A stretch of DNA of 64,000 bases. Origin: Phytoamicus setariae. GTDB lineage: Bacteria; Pseudomonadota; Alphaproteobacteria; Rhizobiales; Rhizobiaceae. The notes below the pieces were generated by a model, which was given only the letters and a program-made list of their open reading frames with translations, was not told the origin of the DNA and did not search any database. Shown here in pieces: positions 36,320 through 44,762 of this stretch (position 1 is its first letter; each line of letters starts with the position of its first letter). The DNA lies in contig NZ_JAEQNC010000012.1 of NCBI RefSeq assembly GCF_016722925.1, positions 1 to 64,000 on the forward strand, given 5' to 3'. Made by a program: the position numbers and the translations under genes.

Positions 36320-37861
36320 TTATCGACTACGAATGGTGGTCACGTCGGTCGGCGAGATGAAGTCCTGCGCCGTCCAGCCATTGACGTCGTATTGGTTCAT
36401 GCAGGTCTCGACCAGCGAACGCATCCTGTCGAGTTCGCCACCGGATCGTGCCCCTTGCAAGACGCCAAGATGGAGTAACTCGGGCGCACCGAAGTAATTG
36501 AGTTCGTAAAGCTCGTGGCGTGCACCGAATTCGCTGCCGATCGCATCCCATAGAAGCTTCATCGTCTTCGACCGGTCATCCACCGTCAGGCCATTGGAGC
36601 CGCGCAGGTAGCGCTCTAGGTATGGACGGATCTCCGGTGTCTTGAGATCCACTGCATTGGAGTTCAGGTAGATCAGACCCGATGCGACAACCGTTTCGAC
36701 AAGTTCGCGAATGCGGCTGTAGAGCTTCGGCGCCATCGCAGCGTAGGCCAAGCCGTATTCCTTGCATGGAAGCATCGATCCGCCAAAGCCGGGCTTGGCA
36801 TTCTCGATCATCCCGTCACGAATGCCGGTAACCAGGTTGCGCCAGTTGATGACTTCCCCAAGTGCTGCTTCGACACCTCGGAACTTGCCAGCACCGGTGA
36901 TGTCGAGCGCCTTGCTCAGCGCACCGGCGAGGAAATCCATTTTCACGCTCATTCGCGTGCTGGCTTGGAGGATAGCGCGCGCCTCCCATCCGGTCGACGA
37001 CTCGAACTTATTTATTGTGTCGACATCGTAGACAATGACGTTTTCCCATGGGATCAGCGCCTTGTCGAAGATCAGGATCGCGTCGTTTTCGTCAAGGCGG
37101 CTGGAAAGCGGATAGTCGAAGGGGCTGGTGGCGACGGCCGCGTTGTATTCATAAGAGCCGCGGCACAGCAGTTTCGTGCCGGGTGTGTTGGTCGGCACGA
37201 TGAAGGCAAGCGAGAATTCCTTCTTGGTGGTCGGCGCACCGAGATGCGATACGAAAAGATACTGCGTATGCGGTGCGCCGGTTGCCACGACCTTGGCGCC
37301 GCTGACGATGAGCCCCTTGTCGGTCTCTTTTTCGACATGGACGTAGACGTCGTTGACTTCATCGAACGGCCGGTGGCGATCGACCGGCGGATTGACGATG
37401 GCATGCGCCATGTGCAGCACGCCCTCCTGCGCCTTTCTGTACCAAGCACGGGCGTTGTCGGCATATTCGCCGAAAAATTCCGGGTGGGCGCCGAGCTTGG
37501 TCAGAAGCGAAGCCTTATAGTCGGGCGTACGGCCCATCCAGCCGAAGACCAGTTCCTGCCAGGCCAGTATCGCCTCACGACCCGCACGCAAATCGTCCTT
37601 GGTGTGCGGGTTCTTGAAGAAGGCATGCGTCATGCCGCCATTGCCGGTATCGGTGGGGACCAGAATGCGGCGGCCGAGCACAGGATCATGCATGGCGTCA
37701 TAGAGACGGGCCAACGAACGTCCGGAATTGCGGAAAGCCGGATGGGTGGTGACATCCTTGACGCGCTCGCCATAGATCCACACCTCTCGCCCGTCCCGAA
37801 GGCTCTCAAGAAAGGCATCGCCATTCGGCGGCATAGGAATAGTCTGGTGGGTCTGCAGCAT
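36320..37861 (-). CDS. 4-hydroxyphenylacetate 3-monooxygenase family oxygenase (HpaB-type)
   Basis: A 513-residue flavin-dependent hydroxylase of the HpaB/PvcC family. It has the N-terminal segment FLESLRDGREVWIYGERV, then DVTTHPAFRNSGRSLARLYD, the active-site region GAKVVATGAPHTQYLFVSH and the C-terminal helical domain. Family members ortho-hydroxylate phenols with reduced FAD from a separate reductase. The start has GGAGG nine bases upstream; a longer frame adds 72 unrelated residues. First gene of its operon, divergent from the TetR gene. Confidence 0.9.
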   Translation of the reverse strand: MLQTHQTIPMPPNGDAFLESLRDGREVWIYGERVKDVTTHPAFRNSGRSLARLYDAMHDPVLGRRILVPTDTGNGGMTHAFFKNPHTKDDLRAGREAILAWQELVFGWMGRTPDYKASLLTKLGAHPEFFGEYADNARAWYRKAQEGVLHMAHAIVNPPVDRHRPFDEVNDVYVHVEKETDKGLIVSGAKVVATGAPHTQYLFVSHLGAPTTKKEFSLAFIVPTNTPGTKLLCRGSYEYNAAVATSPFDYPLSSRLDENDAILIFDKALIPWENVIVYDVDTINKFESSTGWEARAILQASTRMSVKMDFLAGALSKALDITGAGKFRGVEAALGEVINWRNLVTGIRDGMIENAKPGFGGSMLPCKEYGLAYAAMAPKLYSRIRELVETVVASGLIYLNSNAVDLKTPEIRPYLERYLRGSNGLTVDDRSKTMKLLWDAIGSEFGARHELYELNYFGAPELLHLGVLQGARSGGELDRMRSLVETCMNQYDVNGWTAQDFISPTDVTTIRSR

Positions 37862-37897
37862 CGTCGTCGTCCTCCTCGATCGCGGCTCAAAACTTAC

Positions 37898-37910
37898 CGT
37901 ACAAACGTAC
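37898..37910. promoter_or_regulatory. TetR-type operator candidate
   Basis: CGTACAAACGTAC, a near-palindrome of GTAC half-sites, lies 37 bases before the HpaB-type start, in the 269-base region shared with the TetR gene. The rest of that region shows nothing else clear. Confidence 0.5.
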
Positions 37911-38130
37911 AACAAGTTTATGTCGCCGATATACCCTTCGTAGGTGATAGTGCGGCATCGACCTCTCGTGTATTGCTCGTGTAATGCAGCTGGTTCGCGC
38001 GGATTGGAGCGGCGGATATACCAAGAGTGGAGAGCCGATCCGTTTGCCGCGCAAGCGTCATCGAGCTGCGTACGCATGTCCGGTAAGTATCTATTTCAGA
38101 GCAACCGAGACGAAGTCGAAGGGAGCAGAC

Positions 38131-38700
38131 ATGCAAGAGAGCCGAAGCGAAAACCTCCAAGCCGCCCGCAGCCATGCGATGCGGCAGAAAATCATCGAGG
38201 CCACGCATCAGGTGATAGGCGAAAAGGGCGTGCCAGCCGTTACCTTCCGTTCCGTCGCACAAGTCGCCGGTGTCGCGCTCGGCTCCCTCTCCTATCACTT
38301 CGCCGACAAGAACGAACTGATGCTCGCAGCGACCGAATTTTCAAAAACCAGGTTTTTGATGCGCTGCCAGGTCGCCTGGCAGGCCGCCGAGCACAATGGT
38401 GATCTGGCTGCCAGTCTCGCCGAACTGATAGAAGAACTCACGGTCCGGACGCGTGACGAGTTGGTCGTCGACTACGAGCTGTTTCTTGCAGCGTTCTACC
38501 ATCCGAAATCGCGGATAGTCAGTGCGGAATGGTCACACGAGACGATCCGCGATCTGATGCGGTTCACGTCAGCCGACAAGGCCAATCTTCTGGCTTACAC
38601 GTTCGAAGGCCTCTGCCTGCATGCGGCCAAGCTCGGAAAAATGTACTTTGCGGACGACGTCCTGCCGCTTTTCAGGATCGTCCTGGATCGGGCCCCATAG
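38131..38700 (+). CDS. TetR family transcriptional regulator
   Basis: A 189-residue regulator. The start MQESRSENLQ has GGGAG six bases upstream; the longer frame from 37984 is rejected. The helix-turn-helix fills residues 20-65 (VTFRSVAQVAGVALGSLSYHF), and the rest is a TetR C-terminal ligand domain. It is divergent from the HpaB-type gene, so it is the probable repressor of the six-gene monooxygenase operon. The IS6 fragment starts within about 20 bases of its stop. Confidence 0.9.
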   Translation: MQESRSENLQAARSHAMRQKIIEATHQVIGEKGVPAVTFRSVAQVAGVALGSLSYHFADKNELMLAATEFSKTRFLMRCQVAWQAAEHNGDLAASLAELIEELTVRTRDELVVDYELFLAAFYHPKSRIVSAEWSHETIRDLMRFTSADKANLLAYTFEGLCLHAAKLGKMYFADDVLPLFRIVLDRAP

Positions 38701-38717
38701 CGTGGTGCAGCAGGCTG

Positions 38718-38970
38718 CGCAAAGCCCTGCTTTTTCAGCAGACGAACAAGCAAGCGTTTGGCAGCCTTAATGTTGCGGCGGTTCTGAACGATTTCATCGA
38801 GCACGTAGCCCTCCTGATCGACGGCAGGCCAGAGCCAGTGTTTCCTGCCGGCGATGGTGATGACAACATCGTCCAGGGCCCCAAATGTCGCTTGAGCTTG
38901 GCTGCTTCCTGCGCAGATGGCGAGCATAGTCGGGCCGAACTTCCGGACCCAGCACCGGTGCTCAAACAAC
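38718..38970 (-). pseudogene. IS6 family transposase, central fragment (frameshifted)
   Basis: About 84 residues match the middle of an IS6 transposase: CWVRKFGP, then DDVVITIAGRKHWLWPAVD with a DDE-core Asp, and EGYVLDEIVQNRRNIKAAKR, ending at LKKQGFA. A stretch near 38890-38930 reads as ARHLRRKQPSSSDIW in a neighbouring frame, so two compensating frameshifts have occurred. The N-terminal ~60 and the C-terminal ~100 residues are missing. The fragment is colinear with, and does not overlap, the C-terminal one at 13534. Confidence 0.8.
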
Positions 38971-38992
38971 AAAGAACGGCAAGCTGTTTCGG

Positions 38993-39748
38993 TTATTCGG
39001 CGAGATAGCCGCCATCGACCGGCAGCAGCACGCCGGATACCCAGTCCGAAGCCGGGCTTGCCAGAAAGGCTGCCGGGCCGACCATCGCGTCGGGACCAAC
39101 AAAACGCCGCATCGGCATTTTCGCGAGCAGTGCAATACCTGCGGATTCATCGAGCACACCATCGGCCATGTTGGTGGCGAAGCCGCCCGGTGCAATTGCG
39201 TTGACGGTGATGCCGAAGGGTGCCAGTTCGAGCGCCAGCTGGCGTGTCAGGTTGACGATGGCGCCCTTTGACGAAGCATAGGCCGAGAACGGCGCGATGC
39301 TCGTGCCGCGAACACCCCAGGTCGAGGCTGTGAAGACGATCTTTCCAGCCTGCTGTTTTTTCATGTGGATGGCAGCCTGGCGCGCGGTGAGGAAGGCGCC
39401 GTCGAGATTGACGGAATGGACCTTGCGCCATTCGGCAAAATCCAGATCCTGGATTTCCCTGGGCGTACCCGAAATGCCGGCATTGGCAAACAGGACGTCG
39501 ATGCGGCCGGCAACGGCTGCTATACCGTCGATGGTGCTGACCACAGCCGCTTCCACGGCAACGTCAAGGGCGCGTGCCTCGATCATTCCGCCGGACTGTG
39601 CCTTGGTTTCCGCAAGGCCCTTCTCGTCTCGATCGAGTGCGTAGACAGATGCGCCCATGCCAGCGAGCCCGAGTGCGACACCCCGGCCGATGCCATTGCC
39701 CGCTCCTGTGACGACAATGACTTTTCCTTCAAGTGTAAATAGCGACAT
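38993..39748 (-). CDS. SDR family oxidoreductase
   Basis: A 251-residue classical short-chain dehydrogenase. The cofactor motif is TGAGNGIGRG (15-24), NAG follows in LFANAGISG, and the catalytic Ser and Tyr-x3-Lys lie in FTASTWG and YASSK. It ends in a normal SDR tail (VLLPVDGGYLAE). Last gene of the ten-gene Liv operon, eight bases after the cupin gene. It would oxidise an alcohol or dihydrodiol intermediate with NAD(P). Confidence 0.9.
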   Translation of the reverse strand: MSLFTLEGKVIVVTGAGNGIGRGVALGLAGMGASVYALDRDEKGLAETKAQSGGMIEARALDVAVEAAVVSTIDGIAAVAGRIDVLFANAGISGTPREIQDLDFAEWRKVHSVNLDGAFLTARQAAIHMKKQQAGKIVFTASTWGVRGTSIAPFSAYASSKGAIVNLTRQLALELAPFGITVNAIAPGGFATNMADGVLDESAGIALLAKMPMRRFVGPDAMVGPAAFLASPASDWVSGVLLPVDGGYLAE

Positions 39749-39756
39749 GATCGACC

Positions 39757-40209
39757 TCAGTTCCTTGCTGCGAGAATTTCTGCCTTGAGCTTGGCAACGG
39801 CTGCGTCGACGATGCCTTCCAGTTCCGGCGCCAGAATAACGTTTTCCTGTTCGGCGGCGTCGTTGCGAGCCGTAATCGCGGTCGCCGGTTCGCTGTCGCT
39901 GAGATTAAAGGCGATGTGGGGAATGAATTCGGGGATGTAGATGAAACTCCCGGGCACGATGATTGCGCATTTCTCAAGCCTTTCGCCGTAATACAAGGCG
40001 ATCTGACCGGAAATTCCATAGATCGCGGTTTCGAAATCCCGGTGATAATGGGCCTTGGCGCGACCACCGGGACCGAATGCGGTGAGGTTCATCGAGATCG
40101 CCTTGGCCCCTGCGGAAGCCTTGCTGATCCCGAAGAACTGCGGCATGCCCTGGCGGGCGATCTGGGTCGCCTCGGGCTTGATGAGGACGACGTCCGGGTT
40201 ACCACTCAT
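39757..40209 (-). CDS. cupin domain protein
   Basis: A 150-residue single-domain cupin. The metal-binding motif is in KAHYHRDFETAIYGISG (His, His, Glu) with the second half in IPEFIPHIAFN. Small cupins in aromatic clusters act as dioxygenases, isomerases or binding proteins. The MPQFFGIS and LTAFGPGGRAKAHYH segments resemble putative gentisate/quercetinase-like single-domain cupins, but the function is not settled. It lies 29 bases after the YciI gene and 8 before the SDR gene. Confidence 0.82.
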   Translation of the reverse strand: MSGNPDVVLIKPEATQIARQGMPQFFGISKASAGAKAISMNLTAFGPGGRAKAHYHRDFETAIYGISGQIALYYGERLEKCAIIVPGSFIYIPEFIPHIAFNLSDSEPATAITARNDAAEQENVILAPELEGIVDAAVAKLKAEILAARN

Positions 40210-40238
40210 GATGAGTTTCCTTCAAATGTTGCTTGGTT

Positions 40239-40526
40239 CTAGAGAGGCGGGATTGGCGCATGGTTCCAGACAAAGACCCGCCGGTCGGGCCGCAGCCCGG
40301 CGAGACAATAAGGGTCGCCGTCGACGAGTTGCTGTGCCTCACCAAGGTTGTCGGCTTCGACAATCCAGAGCGAACCACAGAAGGGGCCGCCCTCGACTGT
40401 CCTGAGGCCGCCTGCGAGGACAATCCTTGTGCTGTTGTCACGCAGGTAATCGAAATGGGCCCGGGTCAGGTCCGCATCGAGGGACGACGGGGTGAGATCG
40501 TCAAAGAACATTGCCGCGAAGCGCAT
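40239..40526 (-). CDS. YciI family protein
   Basis: A 95-residue YciI-like protein of ferredoxin-like fold (FLRDNSTRIVLAGGL-like segment, VEADNLGEAQQLVDGDPY). Family members include muconolactone-isomerase-like and dehydrochlorinase-like enzymes; most are uncharacterised. A perfect 16-base palindrome lies 19 bases upstream of its start, so it and the cupin and SDR genes after it may also be transcribed apart from the upstream operon. Confidence 0.85.
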   Translation of the reverse strand: MRFAAMFFDDLTPSSLDADLTRAHFDYLRDNSTRIVLAGGLRTVEGGPFCGSLWIVEADNLGEAQQLVDGDPYCLAGLRPDRRVFVWNHAPIPPL

Positions 40527-40544
40527 TGCACTTTCCTTTTGCTT

Positions 40545-40560
40545 CGTTAATTAATTAACG
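40545..40560 (-). promoter_or_regulatory. perfect 16-base palindrome CGTTAATTAATTAACG
   Basis: It lies between the FAD monooxygenase and the YciI gene. The 10-mer TTCGTTAATT (40543-40552) is repeated exactly at 49296-49305 in front of the MarR and MBL genes, which points to a shared regulator. Confidence 0.65.
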
Positions 40561-40574
40561 TATTGAGGCAAAAA

Positions 40575-41813
40575 TTATTGCCTCGCAACCTGCGTCTTGG
40601 AGAAACCGGCATTCTGCGCATAGCTTTTCATGATTGCCATCCGTTCCTCGCGGCTCATGACCTTGTCGATGTCATCGAAACCATCCGGCGCACGCTCTTC
40701 CACTGCGTCGATGACCGATTCCGGACCACCCTTGCGGTTGGAAATGACGATCGCGCTCGTGAGCGGCAGCCGTTCCGCCTCATAGGCAGCAAGGGCCGCC
40801 GGGATATCGGCTGAATTGACCAGAGTATCGGCGAGGCAACGGGCGTCGATGATCGCCTGCGAAGCGCCGTTGGCACCCATCGGATACATCGGATGGGCGG
40901 CATCGCCGAGCAGCGTAACCCGCCCCGAAGTCCATGCAGGGACCGGATCACGATCGCACATCGGGTATTCCCAGAACGTTTCGGTGGCGCCAACCAGGGC
41001 CTTGATATCGATGACGTCGCTCTGGAAGCGGTCGAGCAATGGCGTCAGTTGGGCGCGTAGCCCCTCCTGCGACCAGTTTTGCTTCGACGGAAGCGGACTG
41101 CCGTCCGGCGCCAGGCGCACGATGGCCGCCCAGTTCATCAGCTTGCGCCCCGCCTCGCTGGCTTGGGCAATCGGATAGACGACGAACTTCGTGTCTACGC
41201 CGCCGAGGATCATCACGGACGCGCCATCATGGAAGTCCGGCCACTCGACTGCACCGCGCCAGAGCATTAGCCCGCTCCAGCGTGGCGCCCCCTGCTCCGG
41301 ATAAAACTGACTGCGGACGACGGAATGGATGCCGTCGGCACCGATCAGGAGATCACCCCGTGCCGTGGTCCGCTTACCGTCCTTGTCGGCAAACGTTGCT
41401 TCAACGCCGTTGTTGTCCTGGGTGAACTCCACCAGCCGCCGATCGAGATGAATAGCCGAAGCGGGGAAGCGTTCGCGCATCGCCGTATAGAGAACGCCCT
41501 GCAATCTGCCACGATGGACGAAATACTGGGGAATGTCATAGCCTGCGGCAAGCCCGCGCGGTTCGTCCCACACCGGCTGGCCGCGCCGTGTGTAGAAATA
41601 GAGATGCTTGCTGTTGATCGCACGAGCTTCCATCGCGTCGAGCAAGCCGATGCTGGCCAACTGTTTGACGGAATGAGTCTGCAGGGTGATGCCGACCCCG
41701 AGTTCCTTGAGTTCCTCGGCCTGCTCGAACACTTCGCATTCGATGCCGCGCTGGTGAAGCATCAGTGCGGCCGTGATGCCGCCGATGCCACCTCCGACGA
41801 TAATTGCCTTCAT
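40575..41813 (-). CDS. FAD-dependent aromatic monooxygenase (salicylate/3-hydroxybenzoate hydroxylase-like)
   Basis: A 412-residue class A flavoprotein monooxygenase. The FAD motif is GGGIGGITAAL (6-16), the DG motif is GADGIHSVVR, and the GD motif is LLGDAAHPMYPMGANGA. It uses NAD(P)H and oxygen to hydroxylate an aromatic acid. The ATG at 41813 has AGGTGG five bases upstream and is preferred over the GTG at 41822. It follows an SDR gene in the Liv operon, and an aromatic acid imported by that transporter is the natural substrate. Confidence 0.92.
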   Translation of the reverse strand: MKAIIVGGGIGGITAALMLHQRGIECEVFEQAEELKELGVGITLQTHSVKQLASIGLLDAMEARAINSKHLYFYTRRGQPVWDEPRGLAAGYDIPQYFVHRGRLQGVLYTAMRERFPASAIHLDRRLVEFTQDNNGVEATFADKDGKRTTARGDLLIGADGIHSVVRSQFYPEQGAPRWSGLMLWRGAVEWPDFHDGASVMILGGVDTKFVVYPIAQASEAGRKLMNWAAIVRLAPDGSPLPSKQNWSQEGLRAQLTPLLDRFQSDVIDIKALVGATETFWEYPMCDRDPVPAWTSGRVTLLGDAAHPMYPMGANGASQAIIDARCLADTLVNSADIPAALAAYEAERLPLTSAIVISNRKGGPESVIDAVEERAPDGFDDIDKVMSREERMAIMKSYAQNAGFSKTQVARQ

Positions 41814-41837
41814 GGTATCCACCTCACTATTAGGGTA

Positions 41838-42764
41838 TCAGCCTTGCTGTTGGATTGCGCGCTCGGAGAGACGATCGAACGTCACCTGCACCGCGGCAAG
41901 CGCATCCGGATACATCTCGATCCGCGACGTATCGGTGATCGTACCAATGTTGGTGGCGACCGCATCGGCAGTGATTTCGGCCGGATTGTCTATGTCGATG
42001 CCCAATGTCTCGATCGTCTTGGCAATGCAGAAGTGCCCGCCGCCGGCAATCAGCACTTCTCCATTCAGATTGCACTCCCGGCTGGCAAGAAAGGTCACGC
42101 CCGCCGAGACGTGTGCAGGCGACAGCTCCTCAGCGAGCTCTTTCGGGAAAAGGTCGACCACCATGCGGGTAAACGCGAAAGGCGAGATACAGTTGACGCG
42201 AATGCCACTCTTTTCAGCATCAAGTTTCATACCGTGCATCAGCCCCATGATGCCCGCCTTGGCCGCACCATAGGCGACCGCATCCACCTGGCCGTAGAAG
42301 CCCACCTGGCTGGTGGTGAACACGACACGACCATAACCCTTTTCGACCATATGCGGCCAGCAGGCACGGGTGACGTTGAAAGAACCGCCGAGATGGATGT
42401 CCAGCAGCGAGTCATAATCTGCTCGTGAGGTTTCATGGAAATGCAGAAAGCGCTGGTTGCCGGCATTGTTGACCAGGATATCGATCCGGCCGTAGGTATC
42501 CATCACCTTCTTCGCCAGCGCTTCGGCCTCGGCCGGGTCGGAAACATCGGTGGCGTCCGCCATGGCCTTGCCGCCAAAAGCGACAATCTCATCAACGACG
42601 ACCTGGGCGACCGCGCTGTCGCGACCTTCGCCGGCCACCGTCTGCGTGCCCACGTCGCTGACCACCACCACGCCCCCCCGACGGGCGAGATCGAGAGCGT
42701 GCGAACGCCCCATGCCGCGTCCCGCGCCGGTAACGATTGCGACCTGACCATCAAAACGGATCAT
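41838..42764 (-). CDS. SDR family oxidoreductase (3-hydroxyacyl-CoA dehydrogenase/MFE-2-like)
   Basis: A 308-residue short-chain dehydrogenase, longer than usual. TGAGRGMGRSHALDLARRG resembles the dehydrogenase part of multifunctional beta-oxidation enzymes. The active site has Ser in FTTSQVG and Tyr-x3-Lys in AYGAAK. The last ~50 residues extend past the SDR core. Start ATG 42764 has GGGAG eight bases upstream. It lies 22 bases after livM and 24 before the FAD monooxygenase. Side-chain oxidation of an aromatic acid would suit the context. Confidence 0.9.
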   Translation of the reverse strand: MIRFDGQVAIVTGAGRGMGRSHALDLARRGGVVVVSDVGTQTVAGEGRDSAVAQVVVDEIVAFGGKAMADATDVSDPAEAEALAKKVMDTYGRIDILVNNAGNQRFLHFHETSRADYDSLLDIHLGGSFNVTRACWPHMVEKGYGRVVFTTSQVGFYGQVDAVAYGAAKAGIMGLMHGMKLDAEKSGIRVNCISPFAFTRMVVDLFPKELAEELSPAHVSAGVTFLASRECNLNGEVLIAGGGHFCIAKTIETLGIDIDNPAEITADAVATNIGTITDTSRIEMYPDALAAVQVTFDRLSERAIQQQG

Positions 42765-42786
42765 TTGCTGAACTCCCATACTACAT

Positions 42787-43875
42787 TCAGTTCCCGTTCT
42801 TCCTGCGGAAGAACTCGATTGCTTCGCGGCCACCGGTGATACCCTGCGGTCGGAAGAGAATGATCAGCAGCATCACTGCTGCAAGTGCGACGTCGCCCAG
42901 GCCTGATGCCGCAGCCAGCGTCAAGCCTGTGCCCGGCAGCGGAATACCGACTTCCAGCAGGCGCAGGATCTCCGTAAGCAGCGAAATTAGAACAGTGCCC
43001 GCCACCGCACCCGTCAGGCTGCGCATGCCTCCGACGACAAGCATCGAGATGAAGAGGAACGTCGGGTCGAAATAGAAATTCTCGACGCGAAGCGTGCCGA
43101 GAAAATGACCGAACAAAGCCCCGCCGACACCGGCCACGAAGGCTCCCAGAACGAATGCGATCAGCCGTTCGCGAACAATGTGGATGCCGCTGGCGCGCGC
43201 CGCAACCTCATCCTCGCGAGACGCACGAAGTGCAATTGCAAAGCGCGTTTCCTGGTAGATGAAGGCGATTGTGATGGCCGCAATGGCCCAAAGTCCCGAC
43301 GTCCACAGGCCGACATAGGCCTTCAGTCCCATTAGCGATTGCTGTCCACCGGTGACGGAATTCCAATTGCCCAGCACGATGTAGCAGATGATCAGCAACG
43401 ATAGCGTGGCAATGCCCGCCCCGATTCCGGACAAGCGCATGAGCGGCCACCCGACCACGAGCGCCACCAGCGCGGCCATGCCGCCGGCAGCAAATGCGCC
43501 GGCAAGAGGCGAGATCTCCGCTGCGGCCAGCCAAGCGGGCAAGTCGGGCAGAAACGTCGCTTTCATCCCCGGCATCATCGTCAACAGAGCCGATGTGTAG
43601 GCGCCGATGGCCATGAAGCCGACGCTGGAGAAATTCAGCACGCCGGAATTGCCCATGAAGATGTAGAGCCCGACCACCGCCACGAGATTGACCAGGCAGA
43701 AGATGACCCGGCGCTGCAGAACGATATCGCCGAGATGGGCGGCGAGCACGATGAGCAAAACCGCACCGGCAAGGATGAACAGGGTGGCGGACCGGCCAAT
43801 AATGTCGCGCAGCATGGTGTGGCTTCCCGAACCGGTTGGAGCAGCCTCGGCGATCGAGGAGGTTACTATGGTCAT
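42787..43875 (-). CDS. branched-chain amino acid-type ABC importer permease (LivM-like)
   Basis: A 362-residue inner-membrane permease with about ten hydrophobic segments. GNSGVLNFSSVGFMAIGAYTS and the cytoplasmic loop SREDEVAARASGIHIVRERL are LivM landmarks. It overlaps the LivH stop by one base. Liv-type systems in soil bacteria carry many aromatic acids as well as amino acids. Confidence 0.93.
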   Translation of the reverse strand: MTIVTSSIAEAAPTGSGSHTMLRDIIGRSATLFILAGAVLLIVLAAHLGDIVLQRRVIFCLVNLVAVVGLYIFMGNSGVLNFSSVGFMAIGAYTSALLTMMPGMKATFLPDLPAWLAAAEISPLAGAFAAGGMAALVALVVGWPLMRLSGIGAGIATLSLLIICYIVLGNWNSVTGGQQSLMGLKAYVGLWTSGLWAIAAITIAFIYQETRFAIALRASREDEVAARASGIHIVRERLIAFVLGAFVAGVGGALFGHFLGTLRVENFYFDPTFLFISMLVVGGMRSLTGAVAGTVLISLLTEILRLLEVGIPLPGTGLTLAAASGLGDVALAAVMLLIILFRPQGITGGREAIEFFRRKNGN

Positions 43876-44762
43876 CAGACGCGCTCCTTCAATCCCCGGG
43901 CAGGGAACAAGCCCTGCGGCCGCGCAAGCAGAACGAGGATAACGGCCGTAAACAGGAAGGCCTCTCGAAAGGGCCTGAGATCGGGCGGCAGGAAAGCCTG
44001 CAGCAAAGTCGAGATGATGCCCACGAGAAAGCCGCCCGCCGCAGCGCCAGGAAGATTTCCGAGCCCACCGATGACGGTTGCCACGAAGGCAATAATCACC
44101 AGTTGCAGGCCAAAGCGGGGCTGCACGAAGCCGGTCTGGGCGGCAAACAGCAGCGCCACCACCGCCGCGAGAAATCCGCTCAGGCCAAAAGCGATGGCGA
44201 TCACCGTGTTGGCACGCACCCCGACCAGCCGCGACATCGTGAAGTTATCCGCCGCCGCACGCATCTGCAGGCCGAAGCGGGTCTTCTTGAGAAAGAAGGT
44301 CAAGCCCATCAACAGAACCGCGCAGACCACGATCGTTGCCAGTTTCAGCGCGCTGATCTGGACGCCACCGAACGAGATCGGCCCGCTCAGCATCGGCAGG
44401 GGGTCGAGCGTCTTGACGCGCGAACCGACGGAAAAGACCAGAAGCTTTTGCAGGAACATGCTGACGGCGAAAGAGGCAATCAACATGGTGGCGGCGTCGG
44501 CATTGCGCAGCGGCCGGAAAGCGATGCGCTCGGTCAGGATCGCCAGTAGCACCGCTCCGACGATCGAAATCGTCAGGGCAACGACAAGCGGCTGGCCTGA
44601 AAAGGCAAACAGCAGATAGGCCGCGATGGTGACGAATTCGGCATGGGCGAAATTGGCGAGCCGCATGACGCTGAAGATAAGTCCGATGCCAAGCGCGGTT
44701 AGCGCATAAAGCCCGCCCACACTGAGTGCATCGACAAGGATCTGGATGAGATCGACCATCAC
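43875..44762 (-). CDS. branched-chain amino acid-type ABC importer permease (LivH-like)
   Basis: A 295-residue membrane permease. LSVGGLYALTALGIGLIF and the RLANFAHAEFVTIAAY segment are typical of LivH, and the loop RAAADNFTMSRLVGVR contacts the ATPases. It overlaps the LivF gene by four bases and LivM by one, so translation is coupled through the set. Confidence 0.93.
   Translation of the reverse strand: MMVDLIQILVDALSVGGLYALTALGIGLIFSVMRLANFAHAEFVTIAAYLLFAFSGQPLVVALTISIVGAVLLAILTERIAFRPLRNADAATMLIASFAVSMFLQKLLVFSVGSRVKTLDPLPMLSGPISFGGVQISALKLATIVVCAVLLMGLTFFLKKTRFGLQMRAAADNFTMSRLVGVRANTVIAIAFGLSGFLAAVVALLFAAQTGFVQPRFGLQLVIIAFVATVIGGLGNLPGAAAGGFLVGIISTLLQAFLPPDLRPFREAFLFTAVILVLLARPQGLFPARGLKERV

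Noticed and set aside
27160-37861. Indole-3-acetate (iac) or steroid (hsa) degradation as the pathway
   Set aside because: No Rieske oxygenase, amidase, HsaD-type alpha/beta hydrolase or CoA ligase genes are present.
13798-38719. GGCTGCG at both IS6 breakpoints as a target-site duplication
   Set aside because: IS6 elements make 8-base duplications, the codon phase of the heptamer differs between the two fragments, and a 7-base match near chosen breakpoints can be chance.
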